NCBI GenBank assembly: GCA_040403075.1
Contig: JBBALJ010000003.1
Coordinates: 14,247-78,246, forward strand
From: RGVD01 sp040403075
Lineage (GTDB): Bacteria; Bacteroidota; Bacteroidia; UKL13-3
Direction: 5' to 3'
DNA length: 64,000 nt
Position 1 is the stretch's first letter, and the number at the start of each line of letters is the position of its first letter. Below, in pieces: positions 7,449-16,364 of this stretch. Below the pieces are notes generated by a model. The model had not been told where the DNA came from. It saw only the letters and a program-made list of their open reading frames with translations, and did not search any database. The translations under genes and the position numbers were made by a program.

Positions 7449-8439
7449 TTATACTCTTAACTAAAGACTCAACTACATCTTTATTATCTCTAAGATATTG
7501 TACTGCTTTAGCCCTGCCTTGAATTCTTTCACCATTAACCGTATACCAAGCTCCGCCCTTTTCAATTGCTCCAACCATCTCGGCAACGTCTAAGGTTTCT
7601 CCAACTGCATCTACACCAAGAGTTTCCCCTTGGTAGTAAAAATCATATTGTCCCGATAGATTTGGGGGACCAAGTTTGTTGTAATCAATAATCCAGTTAA
7701 CTGGCCTCCCAACTCTTTGTTCAATGATCTTGTCGCCAACTTTAACCCCAGCTTTAATAGCATTTGCCTCAGCTTCAGACGACCAGAGTTTAATGACAGT
7801 GGAAGAAAAGAACTTGACTGCCATGCCACCCGTGGGGATGTGACTAGCATGCATAGATCCAAACTGATTTCGTTGTTGTGAGATGAGAACAAGTAATGTG
7901 TTTTTGTTTGCATAGTTTAACATCTTGACTGCGTGGGTCATATCCTTTGCTTCTGCGCCGATTTGCTTTGTGTCTTGCAAATCTTTCATTTCATTTCCAT
8001 CTTTTTCAAAATAAATTGCTGGTAGAAGTGCTGAGATAGAATCTACTACAATAATATCAACACCTGCATCCATAAGCTTTGTTGCAACGTCTACCATATC
8101 ATTAACTGTTTTTGCTGGTGAGTGTATCAGAGAAGACGAGTCTACCCCTAGTGATTCTGCCCAATCTGGATCATAAGAATCTTCAGAGTCAATCCACGCA
8201 CATGTCTTGCCATCTTTTTGTGCAAGGGCTATCATCTGTAAACAGAATGAAGACTTTCCAGCAGACTTATTGCCCCATACTAGCGTTTGTCTTCCGTAGC
8301 CTAGCCCGCCCCTTAGAGCCATATTTAATCCTATGCTGGGGGTTCTTTGTCTATCTACTTTAACATTTTGTGCTGACTGAACTCGTTGTCTTGTTTTTGG
8401 ATCTAGTTTTGATAGTATGCTATCGATATCTATTGTCAT
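7435..8439 (-). CDS. recA: RecA/UvsX-type recombinase
   Basis: A 334-residue ATP-dependent strand-exchange protein. Walker A GNKSAGKS is at residues 56-63, and the RecA-type DSEDSYDPDWAESLGVD loop is near 84-100. Walker B IIVVDS has D133, followed by the glutamine-rich SQQRNQFG switch. It lacks the long bacterial C-terminal domain. A candidate promoter lies just upstream in the 30-base gap. Together with the SSB, Cas4-like nuclease and RuvC-like protein it forms a complete phage recombination set. Confidence 0.93.
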   Translation of the reverse strand: MTIDIDSILSKLDPKTRQRVQSAQNVKVDRQRTPSIGLNMALRGGLGYGRQTLVWGNKSAGKSSFCLQMIALAQKDGKTCAWIDSEDSYDPDWAESLGVDSSSLIHSPAKTVNDMVDVATKLMDAGVDIIVVDSISALLPAIYFEKDGNEMKDLQDTKQIGAEAKDMTHAVKMLNYANKNTLLVLISQQRNQFGSMHASHIPTGGMAVKFFSSTVIKLWSSEAEANAIKAGVKVGDKIIEQRVGRPVNWIIDYNKLGPPNLSGQYDFYYQGETLGVDAVGETLDVAEMVGAIEKGGAWYTVNGERIQGRAKAVQYLRDNKDVVESLVKSINAKS

Positions 8440-8459
8440 TTATGCTCTTTCTTTTCTAT

Positions 8460-8489
8460 AGTATACCATTTAAAATAAGTTTCCGTGAA
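8460..8489 (-). promoter_or_regulatory. Candidate promoter for recA
   Basis: A -10 TATACT (8460-8465) and a weaker -35 TTCACG (8484-8489) with an 18-base spacer, placed in one of the few intergenic gaps of the replication region. The predicted leader is about 13 bases. Confidence 0.4.
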
Positions 8490-8817
8490 GCTTTGGGCGG
8501 TCTTTATTTTTTCCCATTTTCTTAAATAAACATTCATCTAGGCTATGATCTACAAATCCTGCATTACGCATTGACGCATAAAGATCTAAAGTTCTAATTA
8601 ATATATCTGCCATTTCTTCTACAATTTCTTCTGACCCTTTATTTTTTCTTATTGCTTCTAAAACTTCTGTAACTTCTGAATGCACTAAGGCCAACTTATT
8701 TCCAAGCACATCAAAGTTTTTAGGGCTATCCCAAAATCCCTTTTCAATTGCTGTCTCGTGAAGTATTGCCGCTAAGGCATCTAGTCCATATTCTGTAGGC
8801 ATATTATTGCTGTTCAT
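8470..8817 (-). CDS. MazG-like nucleoside triphosphate pyrophosphohydrolase
   Basis: A 115-residue helical protein with the metal-binding pairs of the MazG fold: E48-x2-E51 (HSEVTEVLEA) and the EEMAD segment with E68-x2-D71 followed by a hydrophobic helix. It would hydrolyse a nucleotide such as a damaged or modified dNTP, or alter host nucleotide signalling. The gene overlaps its upstream neighbour by 14 bases and ends just before the recA promoter. Confidence 0.82.
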   Translation of the reverse strand: MNSNNMPTEYGLDALAAILHETAIEKGFWDSPKNFDVLGNKLALVHSEVTEVLEAIRKNKGSEEIVEEMADILIRTLDLYASMRNAGFVDHSLDECLFKKMGKNKDRPKLHGNLF

Positions 8818-9013
8818 TAACTTTTATCTCTCTTAAGCTAAATGTAAATGATAAAGTTGTATCATCATAATCAATAACTAATTCTTTATTGTTTGTTTTG
8901 ACGTCTAAAAATTTTAATGTTGGAACGGTAAGTTTACCATATTCTTCTAGGGCTGCAACTAAAACCTGATTAATATTTATTGAAGCAACTAAATTAGTTA
9001 TATTGTCTGTCAT
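8804..9013 (-). CDS. Hypothetical small protein
   Basis: A 69-residue protein with a predicted N-terminal helix and beta-rich C-terminal half (ELVIDYDDTTLSFTFSLREI). It has no cysteines or membrane segment. The ATG is coupled to the polymerase stop by ATGA. I do not recognise a family; position after the polymerase suggests a replication accessory or unknown role. Confidence 0.55.
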   Translation of the reverse strand: MTDNITNLVASININQVLVAALEEYGKLTVPTLKFLDVKTNNKELVIDYDDTTLSFTFSLREIKVNEQQ

Positions 9014-12000
9014 AATATTTCCTTAACATTTAACGTTCCATCATCTAGTTTTGATAGAACTAATTTACATTTCATTCCTTCTCGCATTTTTGCTAAAGAC
9101 ATTTTGTACATTGTTGGAAAAGCAATTACTCTTGTTAACTCTTTTGCTTTATTAGATAAAACAATGTGGCTCATCATTTTCCCAGCCTTAGTTTTATATG
9201 GAGTAAAGTTTACTACAATATACTCATCTTCCTCTAAATCATATTCTTTCCTGTATAGATAATCTACAAACAGGTCGTCGAGTTTAGGATCTATATCGCT
9301 AATCTTAATATATCTAGCAATTCTGTTATCTCCAACAAGAATAAAGTACATCTGTCCAGTTTCAATTTGTGTTTGTTCGTTATGGAATAGTCCAATTGAT
9401 CCAGTCTCATCTACCAACTCAACTCTTGCCCAGCCAGTTCCTCTTTTAATAGACTTGACCATTCCAAACATAATAAACGATCCTAGATCATCAAACTCTT
9501 CAATCGGTCTTGCTTGAGCTTTAATTCTTGGAGGTATTCCTTCTAGGTTAAATGTTGGTATACCTAAGTATTCGTAGTAGTTGTCTTTTTCGTTACCGTC
9601 TCTCGGATTATCAGGAAACGCCGCACCACCGATGGCATTAAGAGCAGAGATAGCCCTGCTATTAATACCACTGCCTTTTTCGGATGCTCTTTCAATAAGT
9701 TCAGCATAATTAGTAAATGGCCTCTTTTCTAGTATTTTATTTGCAATGTTGTCAGAAATAAATTTGATTTCTGCTAGCCCAAATATAATAGAATCATTTT
9801 TTAAAGAAAAGTAAATATCTGATTCATTTACATGTGGCAACTTTATTTTAATACCTAACCTTTTTGCTTCAATCAGGTATTCTGTTCTTGCGTCCTTGTC
9901 ATTTTCATTTTTAAGAATTGAAAACATGAACTCAATAGGATAATTGGACTTAAGCCAAGCAGTATAATAACTAAGCATAGAGTAAGCAACAGCATGGGAG
10001 CGGTTGAAAGAATAACCAGCATGAGCCTCAAATGTCTGCCAAAGGGTTTCTGCTTGTTTCTTAGAAATGTGTTTTGAAGCCCCAGTAACAAACTTATCCT
10101 TGAACTGGTCAAATTCTTTTGCATCTTTTTTCTTTCCAATAATCTTGCGGACCTTATCAGCCTCTGACCAAGACATACCACCTAAGTAAACACACGCTTG
10201 CATAACTTGCTCTTGATATATAATAACACCATATGTGTTCTCTGTAAAATCCTTCATTAGGACATGGCTATAATCAACAGCTTCTCTGCCCTGCTTTCTA
10301 TTGATATAGGCGGCTCCTACAGTGTTCATGGCACCTGGTCTAACTAAAGCATTTGATGCAACTAGATCTTCAAACTTATCTATGCCCATTTTAATCAAAA
10401 GATTGGTGTATGGTGTTGCTTCAGCTTGAAACACTCCTTTTGTATATCCATCATTTAGCATTTTGTAAACGCTAGGATCGTCCAAAGAAAATGAGGATAG
10501 GTTGATAGACTTTCCAGTTCTTTCTTTAATTGACTTCAATGTATCTGAAATTACTGAAAGAGTTTTAAGTCCCAGTGCATCTAGTTTAATCAAACCAATG
10601 TCAGCAACCTGATCCATGTCGTATGCAACAACTGGAATTCGTCCTGAAACTGAATCGCTAGCATCCGCTCTAGATTCAACTGGTGCGTATTTTCTTAAAT
10701 CATCTTTAGCAACAACAACACCAGCAGCATGTACTCCTACTGAACGAATTCTTCCACGCAATCTATCTGCAAGCCAGACCACCTCTGGGTATCTTGTTCT
10801 AAATTCTTTTGTATTAGGTGACGTTAAAAAATCTTCAAAGGTGTCAATCTGTTTTGTTGCACGATTAACTTCTTGAAGTGGTACCATAAAAACTCTGGCG
10901 GCATCACGTATTACGCCCTTATCTTTAAAGTAAGTGTAAGTAGAGATAGATGCAACATGCTTGAATTTCTTTTTAAGATATTCTTTAACTTCTTTTCTGC
11001 GACGATCTTCAAAGTCTGTATCAATATCTGGAAAATCATTACGCTCTGGATTAATAAATCTAAAGAAAAGCAAGTTATATTCAATTGGATCTACATCTGT
11101 AATTCCTAATGAATAACATACAAGGGAGCCTGCTGCCGATCCACGTCCTGGCCCAACCATAATGTTATTTTCTTTAGCCCAATTAATCATATCTGCCACA
11201 ACCAAGAAATAAGAGGCAAAGTTTTTAGAAGCAATTACAGACAGCTCTTCCTCTAAACGTTCCTTATATGCCACATCAGAAGCCTTCTGTAGCCTATCTA
11301 AGCCCTTTTCAGCCAGTTGACGTAGCTTTTCATCGGCATCAGTCTTTGGCACTGGAAGAAGGTCTAGGCCCTGATTAAAGGTATAGTCTCCAACCTTATT
11401 AGCAATTTCCATTGTATTTTCGTATATATCTGTACGCTGTATGCCAGCCTTATTAAAATCTGCCTCTATTTCAGAACGGCTTTGAATAAATAAGTTCATA
11501 TCTTGAAATGAAATTCTACGGTCAGGATAAAGATAGTTAAATCTATCTAACATATCTTTCATGTTTCTAGACATATCAAAGTCTGAGTCTTTATCTGCCT
11601 TGGGAGATGTTGATAAAATTAGTAATGCTTCTTCTAAGATTCTATCTTCTTCTTTAGCAAAGTGAGCATCTCCTGTTGCCACCGCTTTAATTTTTAATTC
11701 ATCTGCTAATTGCAATAATGCGGAATTGATTGGCTCAGGGTTATGAGATTGAACTTCTACATAAAAATCTGAGCCAAATGTTTTTTTAAATCCTTTTAGT
11801 AAAGTTCTAGCTTCATCTAGACTACCTCTATCAATAGCTTTACTAATTAATCCGTTAAGACATCCACTTAAAACAATGATACCTTCGCTATATAAATCTA
11901 ATACTTCTTTATCAATACGTGGCTTATGATAAAATCCTTCATTCCATGCAAGTTCCTGCAGAATATTAATATTCTCTAGACCCTTTTTATTTTTTGCAAG

Positions 12001-12279
12001 TAGGATTATATGGTTATAGGCTTGAATTGATTTATCTGTTTTGGAGGAGCGATCAAATCTATCTGTTGGAGAAATGTAAGCTTCCACGCCAAGTATGGGC
12101 TTGATACCAAGTTTCTTGGCAGCAATCTGCATATCTCTATGGGAAGACAATGTTCCGTGGTCTGTGATAGCAATTGCTGTTTGTCCTGCATCTAATGCAG
12201 CCTGACACAACTCTTCAGGTGAGTTAAGCCCATCCATTAAACTATAGTAGCTATGAACGTGTAAATGTGTAAAGCTCAT
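9010..12279 (-). CDS. dnaE: DNA polymerase III alpha subunit (DnaE type)
   Basis: The replicative polymerase of the phage, 1089 residues. An N-terminal PHP domain starts with HLHVHSYYSLMDG and AITDHGTLS. The polymerase core shows GPGRGSAAGS near 376 and the catalytic aspartates PDIDTDFE near 418-422. A helix-hairpin-helix region and an OB-like fold follow. It is slightly shorter than bacterial DnaE and seems to lack the tau-binding tail. I choose the ATG at 12279, since AAGGAG is six bases upstream, rather than an ATG 18 bases earlier. Using a DnaE-type enzyme instead of family A or B polymerase is seen in some large actinobacteriophages. Confidence 0.93.
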   Translation of the reverse strand: MSFTHLHVHSYYSLMDGLNSPEELCQAALDAGQTAIAITDHGTLSSHRDMQIAAKKLGIKPILGVEAYISPTDRFDRSSKTDKSIQAYNHIILLAKNKKGLENINILQELAWNEGFYHKPRIDKEVLDLYSEGIIVLSGCLNGLISKAIDRGSLDEARTLLKGFKKTFGSDFYVEVQSHNPEPINSALLQLADELKIKAVATGDAHFAKEEDRILEEALLILSTSPKADKDSDFDMSRNMKDMLDRFNYLYPDRRISFQDMNLFIQSRSEIEADFNKAGIQRTDIYENTMEIANKVGDYTFNQGLDLLPVPKTDADEKLRQLAEKGLDRLQKASDVAYKERLEEELSVIASKNFASYFLVVADMINWAKENNIMVGPGRGSAAGSLVCYSLGITDVDPIEYNLLFFRFINPERNDFPDIDTDFEDRRRKEVKEYLKKKFKHVASISTYTYFKDKGVIRDAARVFMVPLQEVNRATKQIDTFEDFLTSPNTKEFRTRYPEVVWLADRLRGRIRSVGVHAAGVVVAKDDLRKYAPVESRADASDSVSGRIPVVAYDMDQVADIGLIKLDALGLKTLSVISDTLKSIKERTGKSINLSSFSLDDPSVYKMLNDGYTKGVFQAEATPYTNLLIKMGIDKFEDLVASNALVRPGAMNTVGAAYINRKQGREAVDYSHVLMKDFTENTYGVIIYQEQVMQACVYLGGMSWSEADKVRKIIGKKKDAKEFDQFKDKFVTGASKHISKKQAETLWQTFEAHAGYSFNRSHAVAYSMLSYYTAWLKSNYPIEFMFSILKNENDKDARTEYLIEAKRLGIKIKLPHVNESDIYFSLKNDSIIFGLAEIKFISDNIANKILEKRPFTNYAELIERASEKGSGINSRAISALNAIGGAAFPDNPRDGNEKDNYYEYLGIPTFNLEGIPPRIKAQARPIEEFDDLGSFIMFGMVKSIKRGTGWARVELVDETGSIGLFHNEQTQIETGQMYFILVGDNRIARYIKISDIDPKLDDLFVDYLYRKEYDLEEDEYIVVNFTPYKTKAGKMMSHIVLSNKAKELTRVIAFPTMYKMSLAKMREGMKCKLVLSKLDDGTLNVKEIL

Positions 12280-12355
12280 CCTAACTCCTTCCATCACTCA
12301 CCTGATTTCTCTATATTGTCTACTATAGTGTGCATATGCCTACTAAAGTGGGAAT

Positions 12356-12377
12356 TGCGGAGATTATGCGGAGATTA
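12356..12377. repeat. Tandem 11-bp repeat upstream of dnaE
   Basis: In the roughly 100-base non-coding gap before dnaE, the plus-strand unit TGCGGAGATTA occurs twice in perfect tandem. It directly abuts a TATAAT hexamer on the minus strand (12374-12379). A second imperfect pair, CTACTATAGTG and CTACTAAAGTG (about 12320 and 12340), lies nearby. The gap may hold a promoter with an operator; no good -35 is seen. Confidence 0.5.
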
Positions 12378-12404
12378 TACTACCAAACGTATATAGATCG
12401 CTCA

Positions 12405-12611
12405 TTAGTATCCGCCCATGCATTCATTTCTAGTATGATAAAGTCTAATCTTTGTCATTGTTTTTTTATTTGGTGCATATAAATCTTCACCACAACATGC
12501 CGCCTTTAAATGCCATTCTCTTGCAAAGAAATCATATAGCATCCCTTTATAGTCCTTATACTTATGCGCCACAAAAGTATCAAAAGGATCTGGTATTTCA
12601 TATGTATTCAT
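12405..12611 (-). CDS. Hypothetical small protein with own promoter
   Basis: A 68-residue protein with a Cys-Cys pair and aromatic residues; no recognised family. It has no ribosome site. Instead a strong promoter ends six bases before the ATG, so it is probably translated from a leaderless mRNA. It stands alone between the SSB terminator and the dnaE leader. Confidence 0.6.
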   Translation of the reverse strand: MNTYEIPDPFDTFVAHKYKDYKGMLYDFFAREWHLKAACCGEDLYAPNKKTMTKIRLYHTRNECMGGY

Positions 12612-12617
12612 ATAAAC

Positions 12618-12646
12618 ATTCTACTAAATAACACAGGGACAGTCAA
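12618..12646 (-). promoter_or_regulatory. Strong leaderless-type promoter
   Basis: TTGACT (12641-12646), a 17-base spacer, TAGAAT (12618-12623), then six bases to the ATG at 12611. The -35 hexamer lies inside the hairpin of the preceding terminator. Confidence 0.75.
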
Positions 12647-12659
12647 TAGACTGCCCCTG
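12624..12659 (-). terminator. Intrinsic terminator after the SSB gene
   Basis: An 11-bp stem (12634-12644 with 12649-12659, one G-U pair), a 4-base loop, and a T-rich but imperfect tract on the minus strand. It lies 12 bases after the SSB stop. Confidence 0.7.
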
Positions 12660-12671
12660 GTATTTAATTAT

Positions 12672-13343
12672 TTACCAGTCTAAGTTGCTACTTGTAGCTG
12701 AAGGCTCATCTGCATGAGTACTTTCTCCAGCAAAAAATGCTTCTTGTTCTGTGTAAGGCATATCACGAACTGCTGAGGTTTCAAGTTCAAACAGTTCCAG
12801 AGATGAAGAATCAAAAGGCGCTTCATCTTTAGCTAACGGAATGATAGTATAACTTGTATCTGTTTTTGTTCCAGAACGCTTAACACGCCACATCAAGTTA
12901 GTAATGCTTCCCATTTCGCCAGCATATTCAATAAGTGTTGGTGTAATTGTTTTCCCGCTTGAACCCTGTGAAAGGATTGCAACATATGGGTCTTCTTTCC
13001 CATCATCAACAAGAACATTAATGTAGAGTCGTGAACGACCCTTCCATCCTGCCTTGTAGTCCTTACGGTGTTGTTCGCAACCGTAGCACTTGCCTTGATC
13101 TTCCATTGTGCACAATGCTTTGCGACGATAGTCTTTTGGATTTGTGTGTTCTACTGCAATAAATCCTAAGCCTGCTTTTTCATTATAGGTTGGTGAGTCT
13201 GGATCCAACTCTTGCAAGAACCTTACCTTTACGCTTTCTGAATCTTCTAGCTTTACCCAGCGAGCTTTTGTTCCATCTCCGCCTGAACTCTGCGGCTTAT
13301 CCATTACTTGATTTAGTCCTTTAAGACCTTTTACGATACCCAT
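12672..13343 (-). CDS. Single-stranded DNA-binding protein, gp32-like
   Basis: A 223-residue protein that should coat single-stranded DNA at the fork. It has an OB-fold-like core with a zinc site C78, C86-x2-C89 and H92, as in T4 gp32-type proteins, and an acidic C-terminal tail ending in NLDW that would bind partner enzymes. The start has a perfect AAGGAG ribosome site, and an intrinsic terminator follows directly, both fitting high expression. It lies next to the primase gene. Confidence 0.8.
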   Translation of the reverse strand: MGIVKGLKGLNQVMDKPQSSGGDGTKARWVKLEDSESVKVRFLQELDPDSPTYNEKAGLGFIAVEHTNPKDYRRKALCTMEDQGKCYGCEQHRKDYKAGWKGRSRLYINVLVDDGKEDPYVAILSQGSSGKTITPTLIEYAGEMGSITNLMWRVKRSGTKTDTSYTIIPLAKDEAPFDSSSLELFELETSAVRDMPYTEQEAFFAGESTHADEPSATSSNLDW

Positions 13344-13391
13344 TATATCTCCTTGTTTATAGTTGATGGTATATATCCATCTGTTAGTTTT

Positions 13392-13420
13392 ATTATATCA
13401 CAGGTTCCAGGATCTGTATT
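13392..13420 (-). promoter_or_regulatory. Weak candidate promoter for SSB
   Basis: TATAAT (13392-13397) touches the primase stop codon, about 50 bases before the SSB ATG. The best -35 at 17 bases is poor (AATACA). Confidence 0.35.
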
Positions 13421-14396
13421 CGATATCAGAAACTGCATTTTTTATACAAGCTTTAATTTCCTCATCGGTCATATCGCCTGCATCTTTTGCATCATGTGGA
13501 TATATCTTACCATAAGAGTGGGAAGACCACAAGATGTTTTTCATTCTTAATTTATTAGCTATGCTTAAACCTAATTCTCTGCCAGCTAAATCTGAGTCTG
13601 TCATTATAGTTATTTTATTAAAATACCTATTTAGTAAATAGTGTTGCTCTTTAGAAAGGAATCCGCCAAGCGTGGCAACAACATTTGGAAATCCAGCCTG
13701 ATGAATTCTGATAGCGTCAAAGCTAGACTCAACAACTATTACGTGGTCTCCAATTTTTTTAGCTCTGTGTACATTAAATATAGTTTTGCTTTTTGGCAAG
13801 TTGGTGCTATTCTTAAAAGACTTTCCTTCAATTGATCTGCCCACAATTCCAATTGGTATTCCTTCTGGGCTGTGAACTGGAACAGTAACCATGTTCATGT
13901 TGCTAGAATACCCAAGACCAAAATCAATTATTGATTGCTGATTTATTCCCCTAGAAAGAAAGTATTGTTTTCCAGGCTCCGTTGTTATTAATTCAGTATA
14001 TAACTTTTTTAAAGTATCTTCTGAGAACTCTTCAAACATTGGTTTATCTTCCATTGTTTCCGCCAGCAACTCTTCAAAGTTTTCTAATGATTCAGTTTCT
14101 TTAGAAGCAATGTATCTAAGAACTTCAAACTCATTTTTATGAGTTATTCTTCTGACTAATTCTTGAAGCGTACCTGCTTCTCCACATGCAGGGTTAAAAC
14201 AAATAAATGCTCCTTTTTCACGGCTTACGCTAAAGCTTGAAGTGTGTCTATTTGAATGAAATGGGCAGTAGCATAGAAAGTCATTGCTTGTTTCTCCAAC
14301 TATCTCTAAGCCAACTGATTTTAATATTGACTTAATGTGTGCTGGGGAGTATTGCGTGGTATCAATTTGCTTTGTGTTATACCCTCCGATTGCCAT
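13398..14396 (-). CDS. DnaG-type DNA primase
   Basis: A 332-residue primase that makes RNA primers for lagging-strand synthesis. The N-terminal zinc domain has C44-x2-H47 and C66-x4-C71. The TOPRIM domain has E223 (VVESSFDAI) and the D267-x-D269 pair (IMTDSDLAG). It lacks a fused helicase; the helicase is the separate DnaB-like gene just upstream. The ATG at 14396 is chosen. It overlaps the previous gene by about 76 bases in another frame, which is unusual but hard to avoid since no later Met precedes the zinc domain. Confidence 0.85.
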   Translation of the reverse strand: MAIGGYNTKQIDTTQYSPAHIKSILKSVGLEIVGETSNDFLCYCPFHSNRHTSSFSVSREKGAFICFNPACGEAGTLQELVRRITHKNEFEVLRYIASKETESLENFEELLAETMEDKPMFEEFSEDTLKKLYTELITTEPGKQYFLSRGINQQSIIDFGLGYSSNMNMVTVPVHSPEGIPIGIVGRSIEGKSFKNSTNLPKSKTIFNVHRAKKIGDHVIVVESSFDAIRIHQAGFPNVVATLGGFLSKEQHYLLNRYFNKITIMTDSDLAGRELGLSIANKLRMKNILWSSHSYGKIYPHDAKDAGDMTDEEIKACIKNAVSDIEYRSWNL

Positions 14397-14623
14397 GCCT
14401 TCTTCTTTCCTACATATACACCATGGAGAGTCATTAAGAACTTCCATGTTTCGCCTGTAAATTCTACCGAAAAAGCTGGGTCTATGTCAAGTACCCTTGC
14501 GTAACCTTTCGATCTCATATCATGCGTTAGCATGTTTTCATACTGTGGCCTTAAACTAATTAACTGAGAATTATCATAAAACTCAACATCAATTTGAAAC
14601 CTTTTAATTCTTTTGTGCGTCAT
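14321..14623 (-). CDS. Hypothetical protein between helicase and primase
   Basis: A 100-residue protein with a basic N-terminus and a conserved-looking middle (RVLDIDPAFSVEFTGETWKF). No known domain is recognised. The likely ATG at 14623 overlaps the helicase stop by 20 bases and has no clear ribosome site, so translational coupling is likely. Its last 25 codons overlap the primase gene out of frame. It may be a small adaptor of the primosome, by position only. Confidence 0.6.
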   Translation of the reverse strand: MTHKRIKRFQIDVEFYDNSQLISLRPQYENMLTHDMRSKGYARVLDIDPAFSVEFTGETWKFLMTLHGVYVGKKKAWQSEGITQSKLIPRNTPQHTLSQY

Positions 14624-15851
14624 TTGCAAAAGGATTTTCGTAAATTTCTTTGACAATACCTCGGTTAATATCCCAATCTAAGTACATCCCAAACTCTTGT
14701 CCGTGTCTATTCTTTCTTGAAACAACTTCAATCATTTGAGTTCCAGTATATTTATGAATAGCAATAGCCATATCAGCATCATACTCAATAGCCTTTGACC
14801 AAGCAACCTGAGAAAGCATTGGCGGGTTATCTTGATCCGATACATCATCCATAGTGGCAGCAGTGATATCAATTACTGGAATGTTGTTTGTCATAGCCAA
14901 CATCTTAAACTCACGAGAGATATTCATATTACGTTCAGTTGCTCCCATTGATTTTTTGTTGTCAGAAAAAAGCTGATGATAATCTAAAATAACTAAGTCT
15001 GGTTTATGTTGGTCAATCTTTCCTTGAATGGTTGCTGGAGTTACTTCTGCCATTCCTTCATTAGATACTAAAACAAAACCATTTTTATTATCAAACTTCT
15101 TTTTTGACCATGTTCTAAAATCATCAATACTAATATCACCAGTTGCTAAATCACTGGCTTTAAATAATCCAGAGCCAAGCATTGTGTAGATACGATCACG
15201 CATATTTTCTGGAGACATTTCAAGAGATACAATCATTGGCTTAAATCCTTGTTCCCATGCCTTGCATGCAAGGTAGGAAGTAAACCATGTCTTACCACGG
15301 CCTGGCCAACCAATGGCAACAATTAAGTGTCCTGGAGCCATACCAGTTGGATAAGCTAAATCAATTGCTTCAAATCCAGTTTTAATTCCTGGCGATCCAC
15401 CCATCTCTGCTGAGCGAACTTTAGTTGCTTCAAAGTGTCTGATTGCGCTGTCTGCATCAGTAACATCTAGGTCACGAACGTTACTGGTAAATTTACTAAG
15501 CCCCGCAAGTTGCGCTTGCATTTCAGACAAAACTCTTGATGCAGCATCTTCTTTGAGCATTGAACCACTTTTAATAATAATGTTTTTAAGCCTATTAGAC
15601 AAATACTCATTCTTTAGTTTATCTAAATAGTATCCAGTCTCGGCTTTAACATTGGTATCAATCTCAAAGTCTTTAAATTTTTCAATTAAAACTCCAGCCT
15701 CTGGAACAGCTTTGAACTTATAATAATAAGATTTTAGGCCTTCCCAAATATCTCTGTGGGAAGTAAACAATTCATCTACGTTACCTGCAAGCAGGGTGCT
15801 GATATCTTTGTTCTTGCATACAGCAGAAATTAATGTGGCTTCTGTATTCAC
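14604..15851 (-). CDS. Replicative DnaB-like helicase
   Basis: A 415-residue hexameric helicase that unwinds the fork. It has an N-terminal helical domain and a RecA-fold core with Walker A GWPGRGKTW (181-189), the helicase IVSLEMSPENMRDRI segment, and Walker B PDLVILDYHQ. It is shorter than bacterial DnaB, which is usual in phages. The start codon is GTG at 15851, overlapping the upstream stop as GTGA, with GAGGCGG upstream. Confidence 0.9.
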   Translation of the reverse strand: MNTEATLISAVCKNKDISTLLAGNVDELFTSHRDIWEGLKSYYYKFKAVPEAGVLIEKFKDFEIDTNVKAETGYYLDKLKNEYLSNRLKNIIIKSGSMLKEDAASRVLSEMQAQLAGLSKFTSNVRDLDVTDADSAIRHFEATKVRSAEMGGSPGIKTGFEAIDLAYPTGMAPGHLIVAIGWPGRGKTWFTSYLACKAWEQGFKPMIVSLEMSPENMRDRIYTMLGSGLFKASDLATGDISIDDFRTWSKKKFDNKNGFVLVSNEGMAEVTPATIQGKIDQHKPDLVILDYHQLFSDNKKSMGATERNMNISREFKMLAMTNNIPVIDITAATMDDVSDQDNPPMLSQVAWSKAIEYDADMAIAIHKYTGTQMIEVVSRKNRHGQEFGMYLDWDINRGIVKEIYENPFANDAQKN

Positions 15852-16171
15852 TCTATGCCGCCTCTTTTAACTAAGCTCTTCGTTTCTTCCAGTAACAAAC
15901 GACGTCTTTCTTTATCTTTTTCTATCTCAATAAGTGTTGAATTCATTCTATCAAAATTATAGAAAAAGAACTGAAGTGGGTGACCATTTTTTTGTAAAGA
16001 AAAATAGTATACCATTAAGTCTTTAGCACGGTCTAATCCTACACTATCTATCACATCTTGCATAGCCCACTTTTCACGAAACTTATTAATGTTAGCATCT
16101 TTCCCGTATTTCTCTTTATATAAAGATTGATACAAGGACATTAATATATATGGGGTTCTATCACTTGCCAT
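15848..16171 (-). CDS. Candidate helicase loader
   Basis: A 107-residue helical protein with an aromatic GHPLQFFFYNFDRM segment and a strongly charged C-terminal helix. It is translationally coupled to the helicase (GTGA), the usual place of phage helicase loaders. I recognise no ATPase motif, so if it is a loader it is of the small non-ATPase kind. Moderate confidence, based mainly on position. Confidence 0.5.
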   Translation of the reverse strand: MASDRTPYILMSLYQSLYKEKYGKDANINKFREKWAMQDVIDSVGLDRAKDLMVYYFSLQKNGHPLQFFFYNFDRMNSTLIEIEKDKERRRLLLEETKSLVKRGGIE

Positions 16172-16364
16172 GTTTTAGCTCTTCTTCTACTTCACGAGTT
16201 TTTTCAATAAGCTTATTTTCTACAAATGCGTAGACTCTTTCAGTTGCAGAATCTACATTTTCTCCAGGGCGAAGATCGTCCTCTATACCAACACCGATCT
16301 TGATGCTTTCGTAATTTCCTAAGTTTCTAGTAAATGAAAGATCTACTTTTACTCTCGTTGTCAT
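16161..16364 (-). CDS. Hypothetical small protein
   Basis: A 67-residue acidic protein. It has a beta-rich first half (IKIGVGIEDD) and a helical second half (ERVYAFVENKLIEKTREVEEEL). The ATG is coupled to the zinc-finger microprotein by ATGA. There is no recognised family; it is part of the operon leading to the helicase. Confidence 0.6.
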   Translation of the reverse strand: MTTRVKVDLSFTRNLGNYESIKIGVGIEDDLRPGENVDSATERVYAFVENKLIEKTREVEEELKHGK

